A DNA stretch of 64,000 nt from Mikania micrantha (GCA_009363875.1 CM018694.1:29955415-30019414), one strand, 5' to 3'. Counted from the stretch's first letter, positions 1 through 11,494 are shown. Notes: generated from the letters alone by a model not told the origin. Numbers and translations are program-made.

Positions 1-114
1 AAAACTTTCTTTGAACTGCTCCACAACAAAAAACCAAATCTTAAGTATCTTGAACCGTTTGGTGCACCATGCACGATGCTTATGTAACATGAGCAGGGCA
101 AGTTTAATGAGAAG

Positions 115-2256
115 GTGGAAGAAGGGTACTTTCTTGGATACATCACTCCTAATAAAAGGATTTATAGCAGATCAACTCAGAATGTAGAGGAGTGGTACTA
201 TGTTGATGTTCAAAGATATATTGTGCCCCCACCTGGGAAAGGTCCTGAATGGATGTTTGACTACTCAGGCCTTTTTGACTCATTCAATATGATTCCCATG
301 TACTCAGATGAAGATGTTGTTGTTCAAATGATGTATGATGCACAAAATGCACCTGATGAACCAGTGCAACCTTCATCAACTTCAATTCCCACAACACAGA
401 TAAATGATGACAGCTTCGACTCAGCTGTCAACCAAGTTCCACCAGCTGCTCCTGAACAAAATGTTGACAATTTAGTGCTAGGTCTTGAGGATTTGAATCT
501 GAACAATCTAGATCCACAGGTTGAAGTTCCTCCTCTTCCTTTCGGAAGAATTAATCGTATTCATTCTCAAGAAAACATCATTGGAATTCCGTTGGATGGA
601 GTTAAGACAAGAAACCAACTCTCTTCAGGGGGACTTGCTGACATTCTTGATTTTGCGGATGTAAGCTTTTGTGCCCATTCTTGCTTCATCTCTCATGTTG
701 AACCGCGAACCGTCACTGAAGCTTTAAAGGAAGAATCATGGGTTGATGCCATGCAAGAAGTACTCTTGCAATTCAAGAAATTAGGTGTCTGGCAACTTGT
801 TGATAGACCAAAAGGTGCAAAAGTTATAGGCACCAGATGGGTTCTTCGTTGCAAGAAAGATGATCACGGGATTATGGTAAGAAACGAGGCACGTCTGGTG
901 GTTCAAGGATTCAGACAGATTGAAGAATTGGACTATAATGAAGTGTTTGCACCGGTTTCTCGATTTGAAGCAATTCGTATTTTCTTGGCATATGCATCCT
1001 TCAAGAAGTTTAAAGTCTATCAAATGGATGTCAAGAGTGCATTCCTTCACGGTGTGATAAGTGAAACAGTGTATGTCAGTCAACCTCCCGGGTTTGAGGA
1101 TCCATTGCATCGTGACCAAGTCTACAAGTTAGACAAGGCCTTATATGGAATGCATCAAGCACCGCGAGCATGGTATGAGACACTATCTACTCACCTTCTG
1201 AACAACGGGTTTAGAAGAGGTGTCATTGACTGCACACTGTTTATACGAGAAAAGGATGGTGATATACTCTTGGTACAAGTTTATGTGGACGATATCATTT
1301 TCGGTTCTACCAATGATAATCTGTGCAAAGAGTTTGAGATGGTTATGAAGGAGAAGTTTGAGATGAGCTCAATAGGAGAGATGAAATTTTTTCTAGGATT
1401 ACAGGTGGATCAGTCTGAGGCAGGGATTTTCATTCATCTGACAAAATATGTTGGCGACATACTGAGCCGGTTCAGTATGCTGGATGCGAAACCTGCTGGT
1501 ACCCCGCTGGCTGTCAATCACGGGATTACACCAGATGAAAAGGGGGAGTTAATTGATGCCACTCTGTACCGAGGAATGATTGGATCTCTGATGTATCTCA
1601 CTACTTCTCGGCCAGACATCATGTTCGCCACATGCTTGTGTGCTAGTTATCAATCAAAACCAAGAGTATCCCATCTCATTGCTGTGAAGAGGATTATGCG
1701 TTATCTGAAGGGTACTCCTGATCTTGGCTTATGGTACCATAATGATGATAATTTTGAGCTTACTGCATATAGTGATTCAGATTATGGTGGATGCAAGAGA
1801 GATTTCAAGTCAACATCTGCAGGATGTCAGTTCTTTGGAACCCGAGTAGTTACCTGGCAGTGCAAGAAGCAGACGTCGGTGTCTACTTCCACATGTGAAG
1901 CTAAATACATTGCTGCTGCTAGTTGCTGTTCTCAAATCATCAGGATACAACAGCAACTCAGGGACTATGGGTTACATTTTTCTAACACCCCTATATATGT
2001 TGATAATACTGCCGCCATAGCTGTCACTAAGAATCCAGTCCAGCACTCAAAAACAAAACACATCGACATAAAATATCACTTCACACGTGATTGCTTTGAA
2101 AAGAAATTAATTGATGTTGTTAAAATTCACACCGACCACCAAAAAGCCGATCTCTTCACTAAAGCTTTTGATAAACCCATATTTTTATATCTGTTATCGG
2201 CTAATGGTGTTTTTCAAAAGGATGAAGTCCTTCCATCATCTGACACTAACAAATGA
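115..2256 (+). CDS. pol: copia pol C-terminal part: end of integrase, reverse transcriptase, RNase H
   Basis: This 713-residue frame is the end of a Ty1/copia polyprotein. Residues 1-30 are the integrase tail (EGYFLGY region), followed by a variable acidic and proline-rich linker to about residue 190. Reverse transcriptase covers about 205-460, with the first catalytic Asp in QMDVKSAF (near 305) and YVDD at 390-393. RNase H covers about 545-690, with AYSDSDYGG (near 551), Glu in STCEAKYIAA (near 593) and Asp in YVDNTAAI (near 627). The same frame reads back to base 1 as integrase but has a TAA at 85-87, so the listed start is only the first Met after that stop. The frame ends 46 bases before the Athila-like insertion. 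The RT-RNase H core looks intact. The lineage call rests on the copia domain order plus the env-like ORF downstream. Confidence 0.92.
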   Translation: MEEGYFLGYITPNKRIYSRSTQNVEEWYYVDVQRYIVPPPGKGPEWMFDYSGLFDSFNMIPMYSDEDVVVQMMYDAQNAPDEPVQPSSTSIPTTQINDDSFDSAVNQVPPAAPEQNVDNLVLGLEDLNLNNLDPQVEVPPLPFGRINRIHSQENIIGIPLDGVKTRNQLSSGGLADILDFADVSFCAHSCFISHVEPRTVTEALKEESWVDAMQEVLLQFKKLGVWQLVDRPKGAKVIGTRWVLRCKKDDHGIMVRNEARLVVQGFRQIEELDYNEVFAPVSRFEAIRIFLAYASFKKFKVYQMDVKSAFLHGVISETVYVSQPPGFEDPLHRDQVYKLDKALYGMHQAPRAWYETLSTHLLNNGFRRGVIDCTLFIREKDGDILLVQVYVDDIIFGSTNDNLCKEFEMVMKEKFEMSSIGEMKFFLGLQVDQSEAGIFIHLTKYVGDILSRFSMLDAKPAGTPLAVNHGITPDEKGELIDATLYRGMIGSLMYLTTSRPDIMFATCLCASYQSKPRVSHLIAVKRIMRYLKGTPDLGLWYHNDDNFELTAYSDSDYGGCKRDFKSTSAGCQFFGTRVVTWQCKKQTSVSTSTCEAKYIAAASCCSQIIRIQQQLRDYGLHFSNTPIYVDNTAAIAVTKNPVQHSKTKHIDIKYHFTRDCFEKKLIDVVKIHTDHQKADLFTKAFDKPIFLYLLSANGVFQKDEVLPSSDTNK

Positions 2257-2306
2257 TCGTCGATTTTCTTAGTTAGTTTTATTTTGTTTTCTTTTTCGTT
2301 GTTAAG

Positions 2307-4048
2307 TGATGTGTTGCAAAACACATCTATTTTTCTATTTGTTTTTATTTTGTTTCTGTACAGTTTATTAGATTTTAGAGTCGATTCAAGCTGGTTCTTC
2401 ACAATTCTGTAATTTCATGCTTACAGGTAATAAACATGTCATTTTGGTGCAAAAGATCAAGAAAACGAGCTTCCGGTTGAACGAGAACGAACCCGAGGAC
2501 AAAGAAAGAAGAATTCTGGATTTTCAACCCCTCGCGCTACGTGAGGACCACAGGAAACCCTGTCGCGCTACGCGACAGGTGGAAATGACGAAAATACCCC
2601 TCACTTATTGATGCCGGTTGACCCGACTATTTTGTCGGGTAGCGGAACCCATCGCGCTACGCGACGGGCTTGGATATACATGTCGCGTTACGCGACAGGG
2701 TTAAAAGTTCAGAATTTCGAGTTTATGTTTTCTGAAACGGTTGGAGGCTAGGGTATTCGTTGTTGGACGTTCAGAGAGGTATCTAGGGGCGATTGGAGGC
2801 GATCTCAAGGTTTGGGAATCATTGGATTGAAGAATCAAAGCATTGGATCGAAGATTTCGGGTGTTCTTCCCTCGGTTTACTTTGTTTCTATTGATTTTTC
2901 TTTGAATCTTATGTTTTCTTACATTAAACAGATTATGGTTTGTTTTCATATGATGTTTAGTGGCTAAACTCTTAGAACTATCTAGGTTAGATGATTATGC
3001 ATGTTTGATTTTGGTTTATTTCGGTGTTGGAACATATTGATGTGATGGATTTATGATTTAAAGACTTGGTTTTGAATATTGGATGTGTATGTGTATTTGT
3101 GATTGTTGAATGATTGATATTATGTTCCTCATGTATCTTGGTGATTGTCTGTCACATAATAGGTGCATGCTAGAATCAATTACTGTGTGTTTTTGATTAG
3201 TGGATGAGTTGCTTTGGCCGAGTGATTCATACGAGTGTTCTATTATGATTTAGACGATTAAGATGTGCAACCAACTTTAATAGCCGTGAGGTGAGAAGTT
3301 GTCGATAAGTCTTGGCTGTTAGCTTGTTAGGTTAGAGGCTTCGTGAGAAGATCAGTCTGATTAGTCTATCAAACCTTGTTTATCGAGTCCAATAGGAAAA
3401 CCCAAGTTATCCCTAACATTTAAGTGAACTGTGACTTTCGCGTCGTGAGGTAGAGTATTTTACAGTTATTTCTTAGGTGTTTTGAGATTATTGTACTGTG
3501 AGGTAGATAATCTAGTGGATATTTCATAAATAGTTGGATGACCTGTGAAGGAAATCCATGTATCCGGTGGTTCAACGGCTTTTAGGATCCTTAGTTGACT
3601 ATCCTTGAGAAGGGTCGAGGGTGCTCTAGGTTTCCTTTGAGTTTAGTATTATAAGATCCCGGTATCACATTAGTTCCATCCTGAGAGAACCTTGTCAAGC
3701 ATGTATATGATTCAAGCCTAAGTAGTGTTTCTTTTCTTCTCTGGTTTAGTCTTTGTTTGCTCGTCTGTTTTAGTTTATTTAAGTTATTCTTAGTTTTGTT
3801 AGAAAATCCCCCTCCTTATTATTATTTTATTTAAGCACAAATTTTGTATAGATAAGTCATAGAGTCTAGTTAGTACGGTCTGTAGAAGTCTGTGGGTTCG
3901 ATATCCGGACTTACTTTTGTCTTGCTACATACGATAGGTATACTTGCCTGTCGGTAGCTTAGGTTTTAGAGAGTCTAGATTTATTACTTTTTTTCTAGTT
4001 TTAGAGTCGGTTTTTAGTTAGTTTATTAGCTAAGCTCCGTCGACATCA
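2307..4048 (+). repeat. 5' LTR of the Athila-like element
   Basis: This 1742-bp LTR begins TGATGTGTTGC and ends GTCGACATCA. It matches 8577-10318 almost base for base. Between 2541 and 2700 lie four short hairpins built on TCGCG-NNN-CGCGA. No convincing TATA box was chosen. The 64-aa and 82-aa frames inside it are repeated in the other LTR and have no recognisable product. Confidence 0.96.
2541..2700. repeat. cluster of TCGCG-NNN-CGCGA hairpins in the 5' LTR
   Basis: Four imperfect palindromes lie within 160 bases: CTCGCG-CTA-CGTGAG, GTCGCG-CTA-CGCGAC, ATCGCG-CTA-CGCGAC and GTCGCG-TTA-CGCGAC. The 3' LTR copy (8811-8970) has a perfect CTCGCG-CTA-CGCGAG in place of the first. The arms are six bases and the loop is three. 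Confidence 0.85.
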
Positions 4049-4054
4049 AGTTTT

Positions 4055-4072
4055 TGGCGCCGTTGCCGGGGA
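4055..4072 (+). other. primer binding site, tRNA-Asp type
   Basis: TGGCGCCGTTGCCGGGGA lies six bases after the 5' LTR end. This sequence is the usual minus-strand primer site of Athila-group elements, complementary to the 3' end of tRNA-Asp. It fixes the plus orientation of the element. Confidence 0.9.
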
Positions 4073-4205
4073 CTTCTTAGTCGATTGCGCTTACTAGTTC
4101 TTGTGTCTTATCTGTGCATAGTTGTTTTTATTTTTAGTTTTATTATTTTATTTTGTTTTATTTGTTTTTAATTTCTTTTTGTTTTATTTGCAGGCTTGGT
4201 AGTGT

Positions 4206-4921
4206 ATGCCACACCTACGTTCACAAGGACCGCCACCTGAGCTTTGTTTGCCATCAAGGAGCGATTCGCGGGACTTTTCTGAAGGTTCTACGAGCGAGGT
4301 AAGTGTTTCCACTCCTATTTCTGCAGATTTATCTGAGCACACACCGTCTTCTTCTTCTACTTCTTCTATTCACTCTAGTCCACGCGTGCCTTTTGATCCA
4401 CAAATGGCAGCACGTCGGACCGTTCACCAGCAGGCCACTGCGGGATTCACGGGGCTTAATAACCCCATTTTACTGCCACCGATCCCGAATGAAAATTCAT
4501 GGCAGATTCCTTCATATATCATGACTGCGATCAACAATTCTCAGTTTAATGGTCGTGATGATGAAGATGCTCCCGCACACCTTGCTAGGCTCACTCGTAT
4601 CTGTGGTACCTTCAATCTTCAAGGTGCTACTAATGATGCGATTTTCATGCAGCTTTTTCCTTTTTCTTTATCGGGGCGAGCAGCTACTTGGCTTGACTCT
4701 CATCCTCCAGGCACTTTCACTACTTGGGTTAGCCTTAGGGATGCTTTTCTTAAAAAGTACTTCCCACCTGCTAAGGCCGCCCGCCTGAGAGATGAGATCC
4801 ATTCATTTCGAATGGCCCCTGATGAGCCCTACTATCTTGCTTGGGAGAGGTTCCAAAACCTTCTGAGTCGATGCTCCCAGCATGGTTTGTCTGAATGGGC
4901 CCTTGTAGAGAAATTCTACAA
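4206..4921 (+). CDS. gag: gag, N-terminal part, Athila-like element
   Basis: From ATG 4206 the product has a Ser/Pro-rich N-terminus. A retrotransposon Gag domain then covers about residues 110-235 (FNGRDDEDAPAHLARL, GRAATWLDS, and the AFLKKYFPPAKAARLRDEI region). Gag forms the virus-like particle that packages element RNA in the cytoplasm. The authentic frame ends near 4920. The raw frame stays open to 5153, but the continuation of the Gag domain lies in the next frame from about 4922, so a one-base change near 4915-4925 breaks the gene. A programmed frameshift in the middle of the capsid domain would be unusual, so I take it as a mutation or a sequence error. The start is the first ATG after the leader, 134 bases past the primer site. 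Confidence 0.85.
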
Positions 4922-6712
4922 GGGCTTACATATGAGACTTGTGCCCGATTTGACACGTCTGCAGGAGGCCACCTCATGGGTAAGAGGGATGTGGCAGAAT
5001 GCAATGATCTTTTTGAGAGCTTCGCTCAGGCCGAGTATGAGCAGCGATCTTCAAATAGGAATTCAACTCCTATTACTAGTTCCTCCTCTTCCACAAGAGG
5101 AGTTCACCACGTTATTGTGGACACTAGTGTTGCTGCTGCTCTTGAGTCTTTAGCTAGGGATGTCAAGGAGTTAAAGATGAGAGTAGACAGGTGTGAGATG
5201 TGCAGAGGTGGTCATGCCACTTCTGAGTGTTTGGTGAGCCAGGAGCAGGCTAATTATGTAGGAGGACAGGGTAGGTTTGGGCAATCTTATAACCCCGGTT
5301 GGGGAAATTCTCAGAACCAAACCTATAGATCTTCAGGAAATCCCCCTGGTTTCCATCATAGTCACTCTCAAAACCAGGGGCAGGGGCAGCCTAGTGGTAG
5401 TTCTGGTAGCACTTCAGGTGCTGGTGGTGGTTTGGGTAGGATAGAGGAATTGTTGACTCAGTTAGTGGCTAAGGATGCCACTACACAGAAGATCCTACAT
5501 GAGCATGATGTTCTTCTCAAGAACCAACAATCTGCGTTCTTGGATTTACAGCGAACAGTTGGTGACATCGCCAAACGGTTGGATGAACGGCCTCAAGGCC
5601 AGTTCCCGGGTCAGCCCCAAACCAACCCAAATGCTCATGTTAAGGCGGTCACTACTCGTTCTGGAGGTGGTAGAGGAGAGGTGTTCATGCCCCCTGTTTT
5701 GGTGGAAGTTGAGAAGAATGAGAGAGGGATTCCACCGGTTGATGAAGTTGAGGAGGAACCGGTGGATGAAGAAATTGAAATGGAGACTCCTGGGAGGGTG
5801 CAAACGAGGCTAGTCCCAGCAAGTACCGCACCAACCAATGAGTCTCTAGCTGAGAAACCGGTAGTTGGGAAGAAGCCGGTCATGTGTAAACCCACACCGG
5901 AGATTGATCTTACCCGTGTTCCCTACCCCGCGCGCTTAACTAATCAAAAGCACGCGAAGGAATACGGACACTTCCTTGATATTTTCAGACAATTGAAGAT
6001 CAATCTCCCACTCATTGATGTCCTTCAGCGTATACCCAAGTATGTCAAGTTTCTGAAAGAGTTACTGAAGGGTAAGGACCGTTTAGGAGAGGTCGCCAAC
6101 GTACCATTGAGTGCGGGTTGTTCTGCGGTGATCTTAAACAAGCTTCCCGAAAAGCTTGCAAATCCGGGAATGTTTACTATCCCGTGCTTATTTGGAGATG
6201 ATGTGAGGAGGCATGCCTTGGCAGATTCAGGGGCTAGCATCAATTTGATGCCCTACTCTCTATATGAGAAGCTAGCCCTTGGTGACTTGACCCCCACACG
6301 CATGACCTTGTCGTTGGCGGATCGGTCGGTGAAGTGTCCGCGGGGAATTCTGAAGAATGTGCTAGTTAAGGTTGATAAGTTTATGTTCCCCGTGGATTTT
6401 GTTGTGATGGACATGGAGGCGGACACGGCGGTTCCCATCATTCTTGGGCGCCCATTCTTGCGCACTGCTAAGGCGATTATAGATGTGTATGAGGGTAAAC
6501 TCACTTTTAGAGTGGGTGATAAGAGTGTTTGTTTGAAGATAGCAAAATCTATGAGCGCAGGTGGTGAGTTAGTCCATCCAGTGGATGGTGTGAATTTGGT
6601 GAGTGATGAGTTAGGTGTGAATGAAGTTATGGGAGAAGGACCATGGGATGTTGGTGATCGTGGTCATGAGTTAATTGCAAGGGAGGAGGTTTCCCTTGAT
6701 TCTCCCAGTTGA
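4922..6712 (+). CDS. gag-pro: gag C-terminal part and aspartic protease, Athila-like element
   Basis: This frame (open from ATG 4895, authentic from about 4922) continues the capsid (the AGGHLMGKRDVAE region). It then shows a zinc knuckle, CEMCRGGHATSEC, near residue 100, and a Gly/Ser/Gln-rich linker with a helical segment. The conserved Athila pre-protease block follows (VPYPARL, HFLDIFRQLKINLPLIDVL). A retropepsin comes next, with the catalytic ADSGASINLMPYSLYEKL and the later flap/core signal IILGRPFL. The protease would cut Gag into mature proteins. The frame ends at 6712 with no RT behind it, where an autonomous Athila would carry RT, RNase H and integrase. Apart from the junction near 4920 it is fully open over about 600 codons, which fits a young copy. 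Confidence 0.9.
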   Translation, partial: GLTYETCARFDTSAGGHLMGKRDVAECNDLFESFAQAEYEQRSSNRNSTPITSSSSSTRGVHHVIVDTSVAAALESLARDVKELKMRVDRCEMCRGGHATSECLVSQEQANYVGGQGRFGQSYNPGWGNSQNQTYRSSGNPPGFHHSHSQNQGQGQPSGSSGSTSGAGGGLGRIEELLTQLVAKDATTQKILHEHDVLLKNQQSAFLDLQRTVGDIAKRLDERPQGQFPGQPQTNPNAHVKAVTTRSGGGRGEVFMPPVLVEVEKNERGIPPVDEVEEEPVDEEIEMETPGRVQTRLVPASTAPTNESLAEKPVVGKKPVMCKPTPEIDLTRVPYPARLTNQKHAKEYGHFLDIFRQLKINLPLIDVLQRIPKYVKFLKELLKGKDRLGEVANVPLSAGCSAVILNKLPEKLANPGMFTIPCLFGDDVRRHALADSGASINLMPYSLYEKLALGDLTPTRMTLSLADRSVKCPRGILKNVLVKVDKFMFPVDFVVMDMEADTAVPIILGRPFLRTAKAIIDVYEGKLTFRVGDKSVCLKIAKSMSAGGELVHPVDGVNLVSDELGVNEVMGEGPWDVGDRGHELIAREEVSLDSPS

Positions 6713-8563
6713 GATGAGTATTGTGGGTTCTTGGGTTAAACTCCCAAGTGTAGAGTTTGTAGGTTAATTTGAGTGTCTTTGGTGTTTTTTCATTTTTCGT
6801 GATTGTTTTTCGTTTTTCGTTTTCGTTTTCGTTTTTGTGTGTTTTAATTTGTTTTGCAGGTTTTTAATCAATTTGATGCCATAATGATGAATTGGAGCCA
6901 CCAGGTATGTAATTCTTGCTTTAGAACAGTTATGGATAGTTTAGTGAGTTTGAGGTTGAAAATTTGGCTAAGGCATGGAAACCTGGAAAACTTTCTGTGA
7001 AAATCGCCACGTCGCGTCACGCGACACACACAGGGTACTTTGTCGCGCTACGCGACAATATAGTCAACTTCGCGGGTCAACATGCCTTCGCGTATCGCGA
7101 GGGTTCCTTCACATGGTGTCGCGATACGCGACGCCCCTCCAGAAGTGTTTAAAGCTTTTCAAGCCTAAGAGATCAGATTTTTAGCCCCATTTCTTCTCTT
7201 CTACTCCATTGGCTCTCCATTCTCATACACAGCACGACAGCATGGAGACTAAGTGTGGGGAGGTTTGTGTTTCTTGTCGTTCATGGTTATGTTGATTAGA
7301 AATTTTGCAATTTTGTAAATTTTGATTTGTTGGTTTCGGGGAACCAGGTTGGTTGGTGGTTGGACTTAATCATTGATATATTTTTTATTATGTTTTGGAC
7401 GGGTTGATGCTTGTTTGATCTTTGTTTTGTGTAGATCTTATGTTATTGTTTACAACCTGCAGAGCAAGAATTGTAGATTGTGGAGCTACGTGAAAAGATT
7501 GGCACTCGACAATTTTTCTTCAACCAGCTAAGTCATTTTCAGTTTTTAGTTTTTTTAATTTTTAGTTTTTCTTTTTGGTTTTCCTTATTCTCTACGTTGG
7601 GGACAATGTAAAGTTTAAGTGTGGGGATGGGAAACTTAGTTTAGTTTTGTTTTGAGTTAGTTTTTGAATTGTAGTTTACTTAAGTTTTGAGTCAAAATTT
7701 TTTTTTTTAAAAAAAATTATTTCTATTTTTATTTGTTTTAGCTTAGATCTTTCTTGTCCTTGTTTAAGTTGGTTGCAAAAGCGTGATGGGAAATGATAGG
7801 AAAGTTAGGCCTTATGATTTCTTTTATAGTTAACTTGTTGGTTTGGGTTTTATGCTTTGATTATGGGATGTGTAGGTAGGCTCAACTGATTGTATTTTTC
7901 CCTTAAGATTGGTATAATCTTAATTAAATGCATGATTTTCGTGGGAAACATCTTGGGGATCTGGAAGTAATGAAACTGTTTTCTAGTCAGAAAGAAGTCT
8001 TTGCATAATAACAAATGAGAGTTTTTGAAAATCTGATTTTTGTTTGGCACATAAGTACTCTTTTTATGAAAATAAATCCGAGTCTTATGGCGCCTCCATT
8101 TCACCAAATAAGCTGAGCTAAAAAAAAAATAAAAGAAAGAATTTGGATGAAAACTTATGTGTCACACGCCGGGTTGCAGCCTGGTTGAAACACCACTGAG
8201 TTAAGTTCAATGTGAAAAAGAAAAATGCTCACGCTTTCATCTGATTCCATTGCAAAAAAATCTGATTTGAGAAATTTCTTGTTTGGTTATATGTAAGGAT
8301 GACTTGAAAGCTAGAATCCAGGATTGATTTGATTTTATATTTCCTAAGTGTGGGTCTAATGAAATGAAATGTAGAACTTGAACATAATGGAACCATGTTT
8401 AAGGGATTTAAATAATCAGTACGGGTTTAAGAGGATAACAATACTTGCAATCTCATCCAAAGCATTGAATTTTGAATTAACTACTTTAGTTGTGTAGAAA
8501 CCGTTTTATCTAGCTGTGATCCCAGATTTTTGCATAAGTCTTTTTCAGGGACAAAAAAGAGAT
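6713..8563 (+). other. non-coding 3' region of the Athila-like element
   Basis: No gene is seen in these 1.85 kb. The region starts with T-rich CGTTTT runs (6780-6850). At 7008-7135 it has a second cluster of GTCGCG-NNN-CGCGAC-type hairpins. It also holds the purine motif AAGTGTGGGGA at 7252 and 7618 (a variant near 8345), the same as the true polypurine tract at 8564. This region replaces the pol gene of a full-length relative. Confidence 0.7.
7008..7135. repeat. second cluster of TCGCG-NNN-CGCGA hairpins
   Basis: Within about 130 bases lie GTCGCG-TCA-CGCGAC, GTCGCG-CTA-CGCGAC, a shorter TTCGCG-TAT-CGCGAG and GTCGCG-ATA-CGCGAC. The arms stay constant while the three loop bases change, and the outermost pair can change on both sides. 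Confidence 0.85.
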
Positions 8564-8576
8564 AAGTGTGGGGATG
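8564..8576 (+). other. polypurine tract, Athila-like element
   Basis: AAGTGTGGGGATG directly abuts the TG of the 3' LTR and would prime plus-strand DNA synthesis. Confidence 0.85.
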
Positions 8577-10318
8577 TGATGTGTTGCAAAACACATCTAT
8601 TTTTCTATTTGTTTTTATTTTGTTTCTGTACAGTTTATTAGATTTTAGAGTCGATTCAAGCTGGTTCTTCACAATTCTGTAATTTCATGCTTACAGGTAA
8701 TAAACATGTCATTTTGGTGCAAAAGATCAAGAAAACGAGCTTCCGGTTGAACGAGAACGAACCCGAGGACAAAGAAAGAAGAATTCTGGATTTTCAACCC
8801 CTCGCGCTACGCGAGGACCACAGGAAACCCTGTCGCGCTACGCGACAGGTGGAAATGACGAAAATACCCCTCACTTATTGATGACGGTTGACCCGACTAT
8901 TTTGTCGGGTAGCGGAACCCATCGCGCTACGCGACGGGCTTGGATATACATGTCGCGTTACGCGACAGGGTTAAAAGTTCAGAATTTCGAGTTTATGTTT
9001 TCTGAAACGGTTGGAGGCTAGGGTATTCGTTGTTGGACGTTCAGAGAGGTATCTAGGGGCGATTGGAGGCGATCTCAAGGTTTGGGAATCTTTGGATTGA
9101 AGAATCAAAGCATTGGATCGAAGATTTCGGGTGTTCTTCCCTCGGTTTACTTTGTTTCTATTGATTTCTCTTTGAATCTTATGTTTTCTTACATTAAACA
9201 GATTATGGTTTGTTTTCATATGATGTTTAGTGGCTAAACTCTTAGAACTATCTAGGTTAGATGATTATGCATGTTTGATTTTGGTTTATTTCGGTGTTGG
9301 AACATATTGATGTGATGGATTTATGATTTAAAGACTTGGTTTTGAATATTGGATGTGTATGTGTATTTGTGATTGTTGAATGATTGATATTATGTTCCTC
9401 ATGTATCTTGGTGATTGTCTGTCACATAATAGGTGCATGCTAGAATCAATTACTGTGTGTTTTTGATTAGTGGATGAGTTGCTTTGGCCGAGTGATTCAT
9501 ACGAGTGTTCTATTATGATTTTGACGATTAAGATGTGCAACCAACTTTAATAGCCGTGAGGTGAGAAGTTGTCGATAAGTCTTGGCTGTTAGCTTGTTAG
9601 GTTAGAGGCTTCGTGAGAAGATCAGTCTGATTAGTCTATCAAACCTTGTTTATCGAGTCCAATAGGAAAACCCAAGTTATCCCTAACATTTAAGTGAACT
9701 GTGACTTTCGCGCCGTGAGGTAGAGTATTTTACAGTTATTTCTTAGGTGTTTTGAGATTATTGTACTGTGAGGTAGATAATCTAGTGGATATTTCATAAA
9801 TAGTTGGATGACCTGTGAAGGAAATCCATGTATCCGGTGGTTCAACGGCTTTTAGGATCCTTAGTTGACTATCCTTGAGAAGGGTCGAGGGTGCTCTAGG
9901 TTTCCTTTGAGTTTAGTATTATAAGATCCCGGTATCACATTAGTTCCATCCTGAGAGAACCTTGTCAAGCATGTATATGATTCAAGCCTAGGTAGTGTTT
10001 CTTTTCTTCTCTGGTTTAGTCTTTGTTTGCTCGTCTGTTTTAGTTTATTTAAGTTATTCTTAGTTTTGTTAGAAAATCCCCCTCCTTATTATTATTTTAT
10101 TTAAGCACAAATTTTGTATAGATAAGTCATAGAATCTAGTTAGTACGGTCTGTAGAAGTCTGTGGGTTCGATATCCGGACTTACTTTTGTCTTGCTACAT
10201 ACGATAGGTATACTTGCCTGTCGGTAGCTTAGGTTTTAGAGAGTCTAGATTTATTACTTTTTGTCTAGTTTTAGAGTCGGTTTTTAGTTAGTTTATTAGC
10301 TAAGCTCCGTCGACATCA
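8577..10318 (+). repeat. 3' LTR of the Athila-like element
   Basis: This 1742-bp copy matches 2307-4048 with about nine substitutions and no length change. It ends in CGACATCA and is followed directly by the target duplication TTAAG at 10319-10323. Confidence 0.96.
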
Positions 10319-11494
10319 TTAAGTATATCTTTTATTTCATATATATCAAAAACTCAAAAAGATTTTCTGTTTTAGGTTTTTAGGGGGAGAAATAGTCAGT
10401 TACTTGAAAAACCAAATACATTTAAAAATTTTGAACAATACAAAAACAATTAAAAATCATAAAACTGAGAAAGTCATCTTTGAGAAAGTGATGTGTTAGC
10501 CTATTATATCTTAGAAGCTGAGGTGAATGCGTAAGCTGAAAACACATGAGAATTGTGATTTGATGTACTGATAGGCCGACTTTACAAAATGTATAGACAA
10601 TTTATGATATCTTAGAAAGTCTGATTTGTGAGATCAGTTTCATAAAATCACCTAAGTAATAAATAGTTTTTGACTCAAATCAGGCATATACCTGTCATCA
10701 TAGGATCTAATAAGGTTTCTAATGATTCATGAATTCAATTCTGTATACGTGCCATACTGCTTTGTAGAAACCTAGCTGAAGCCATCCATTCAGATGAGAA
10801 TGATTGAATCATAAGGGAAAACAAAAACAAGCTGGTATTAAGCTTGAAGAAAAACAAAAACAAGCTGGTATTAAGCTTGAAAAACACCAAAACAAATAAG
10901 TTCGATTCCATACATGTGCCATATTGCTTTGTATAGACCTAGATGAAGCCGTCCATTTTGGATAGAACAAGAAAAATACAATAAGATAATAAATTGGAAC
11001 TTTATAGAATTTATGATGACTGGTATTAAGATATGCAGAAATGAGTTATAAACTTATTTTGATCTTTAGTGGTAAAATGAAATGGGTAACTCAATCAGAA
11101 AACATGAGTAATCATAAAGCTTGTCTAGAAGTTATGTATTGTCAGGTTTAAGATTGGACAAATATATCTGTAATTGTATCATAAGACAAATGTGTCTTAA
11201 GTGAAACATTCAATTATGCTGATATGATATGTTCAGGTATATGTGTTAGTTTCTCAATAAGACTTCTCACAAAAATATGTGTTTCTTTGTTCTTAGTTGC
11301 TAATTGTACAGTTGTCTTTTATTTCAGAAAAACACAAAAAGAGTTTCTATTTTCAAAATTTGTTTTAGATGATCATTTGTAGGTTTAGATGTCTGTCATA
11401 TCTGAATCCTTAAACAACCAGTCTATTCTTCATAACTGGCATCTACTTAATTGATCATAAGGTAGAAATTTTGAAATCAAGTTGTGTTTTTGTG

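Larger units (their letters stand above)
2307..10318 (+). mobile_element. Athila-like Ty3/gypsy retrotransposon, complete but non-autonomous (gag-protease only)
   Basis: Two 1742-bp direct repeats (2307-4048, 8577-10318) begin TG and end CA, and are flanked by TTAAG on both sides, so both ends are exact. A tRNA-Asp-type primer site follows the 5' LTR and the purine tract AAGTGTGGGGATG precedes the 3' LTR. The 4.5-kb interior encodes only gag and an aspartic protease of Athila/Tat type. No RT, RNase H or integrase motif is seen in any frame between 6713 and 8576. By eye the LTRs differ at about nine positions (about 0.5%), so the insertion is recent. It sits in the copia element between pol and the env-like ORF. 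Movement must have used enzymes from an autonomous relative. Confidence 0.95.

Noticed and set aside
4895..5153. Programmed frameshift between two gag frames
   Set aside because: The change falls inside the capsid domain, not at a gag-pol border, and I see no convincing slippery site. A one-base mutation or sequence error is simpler.
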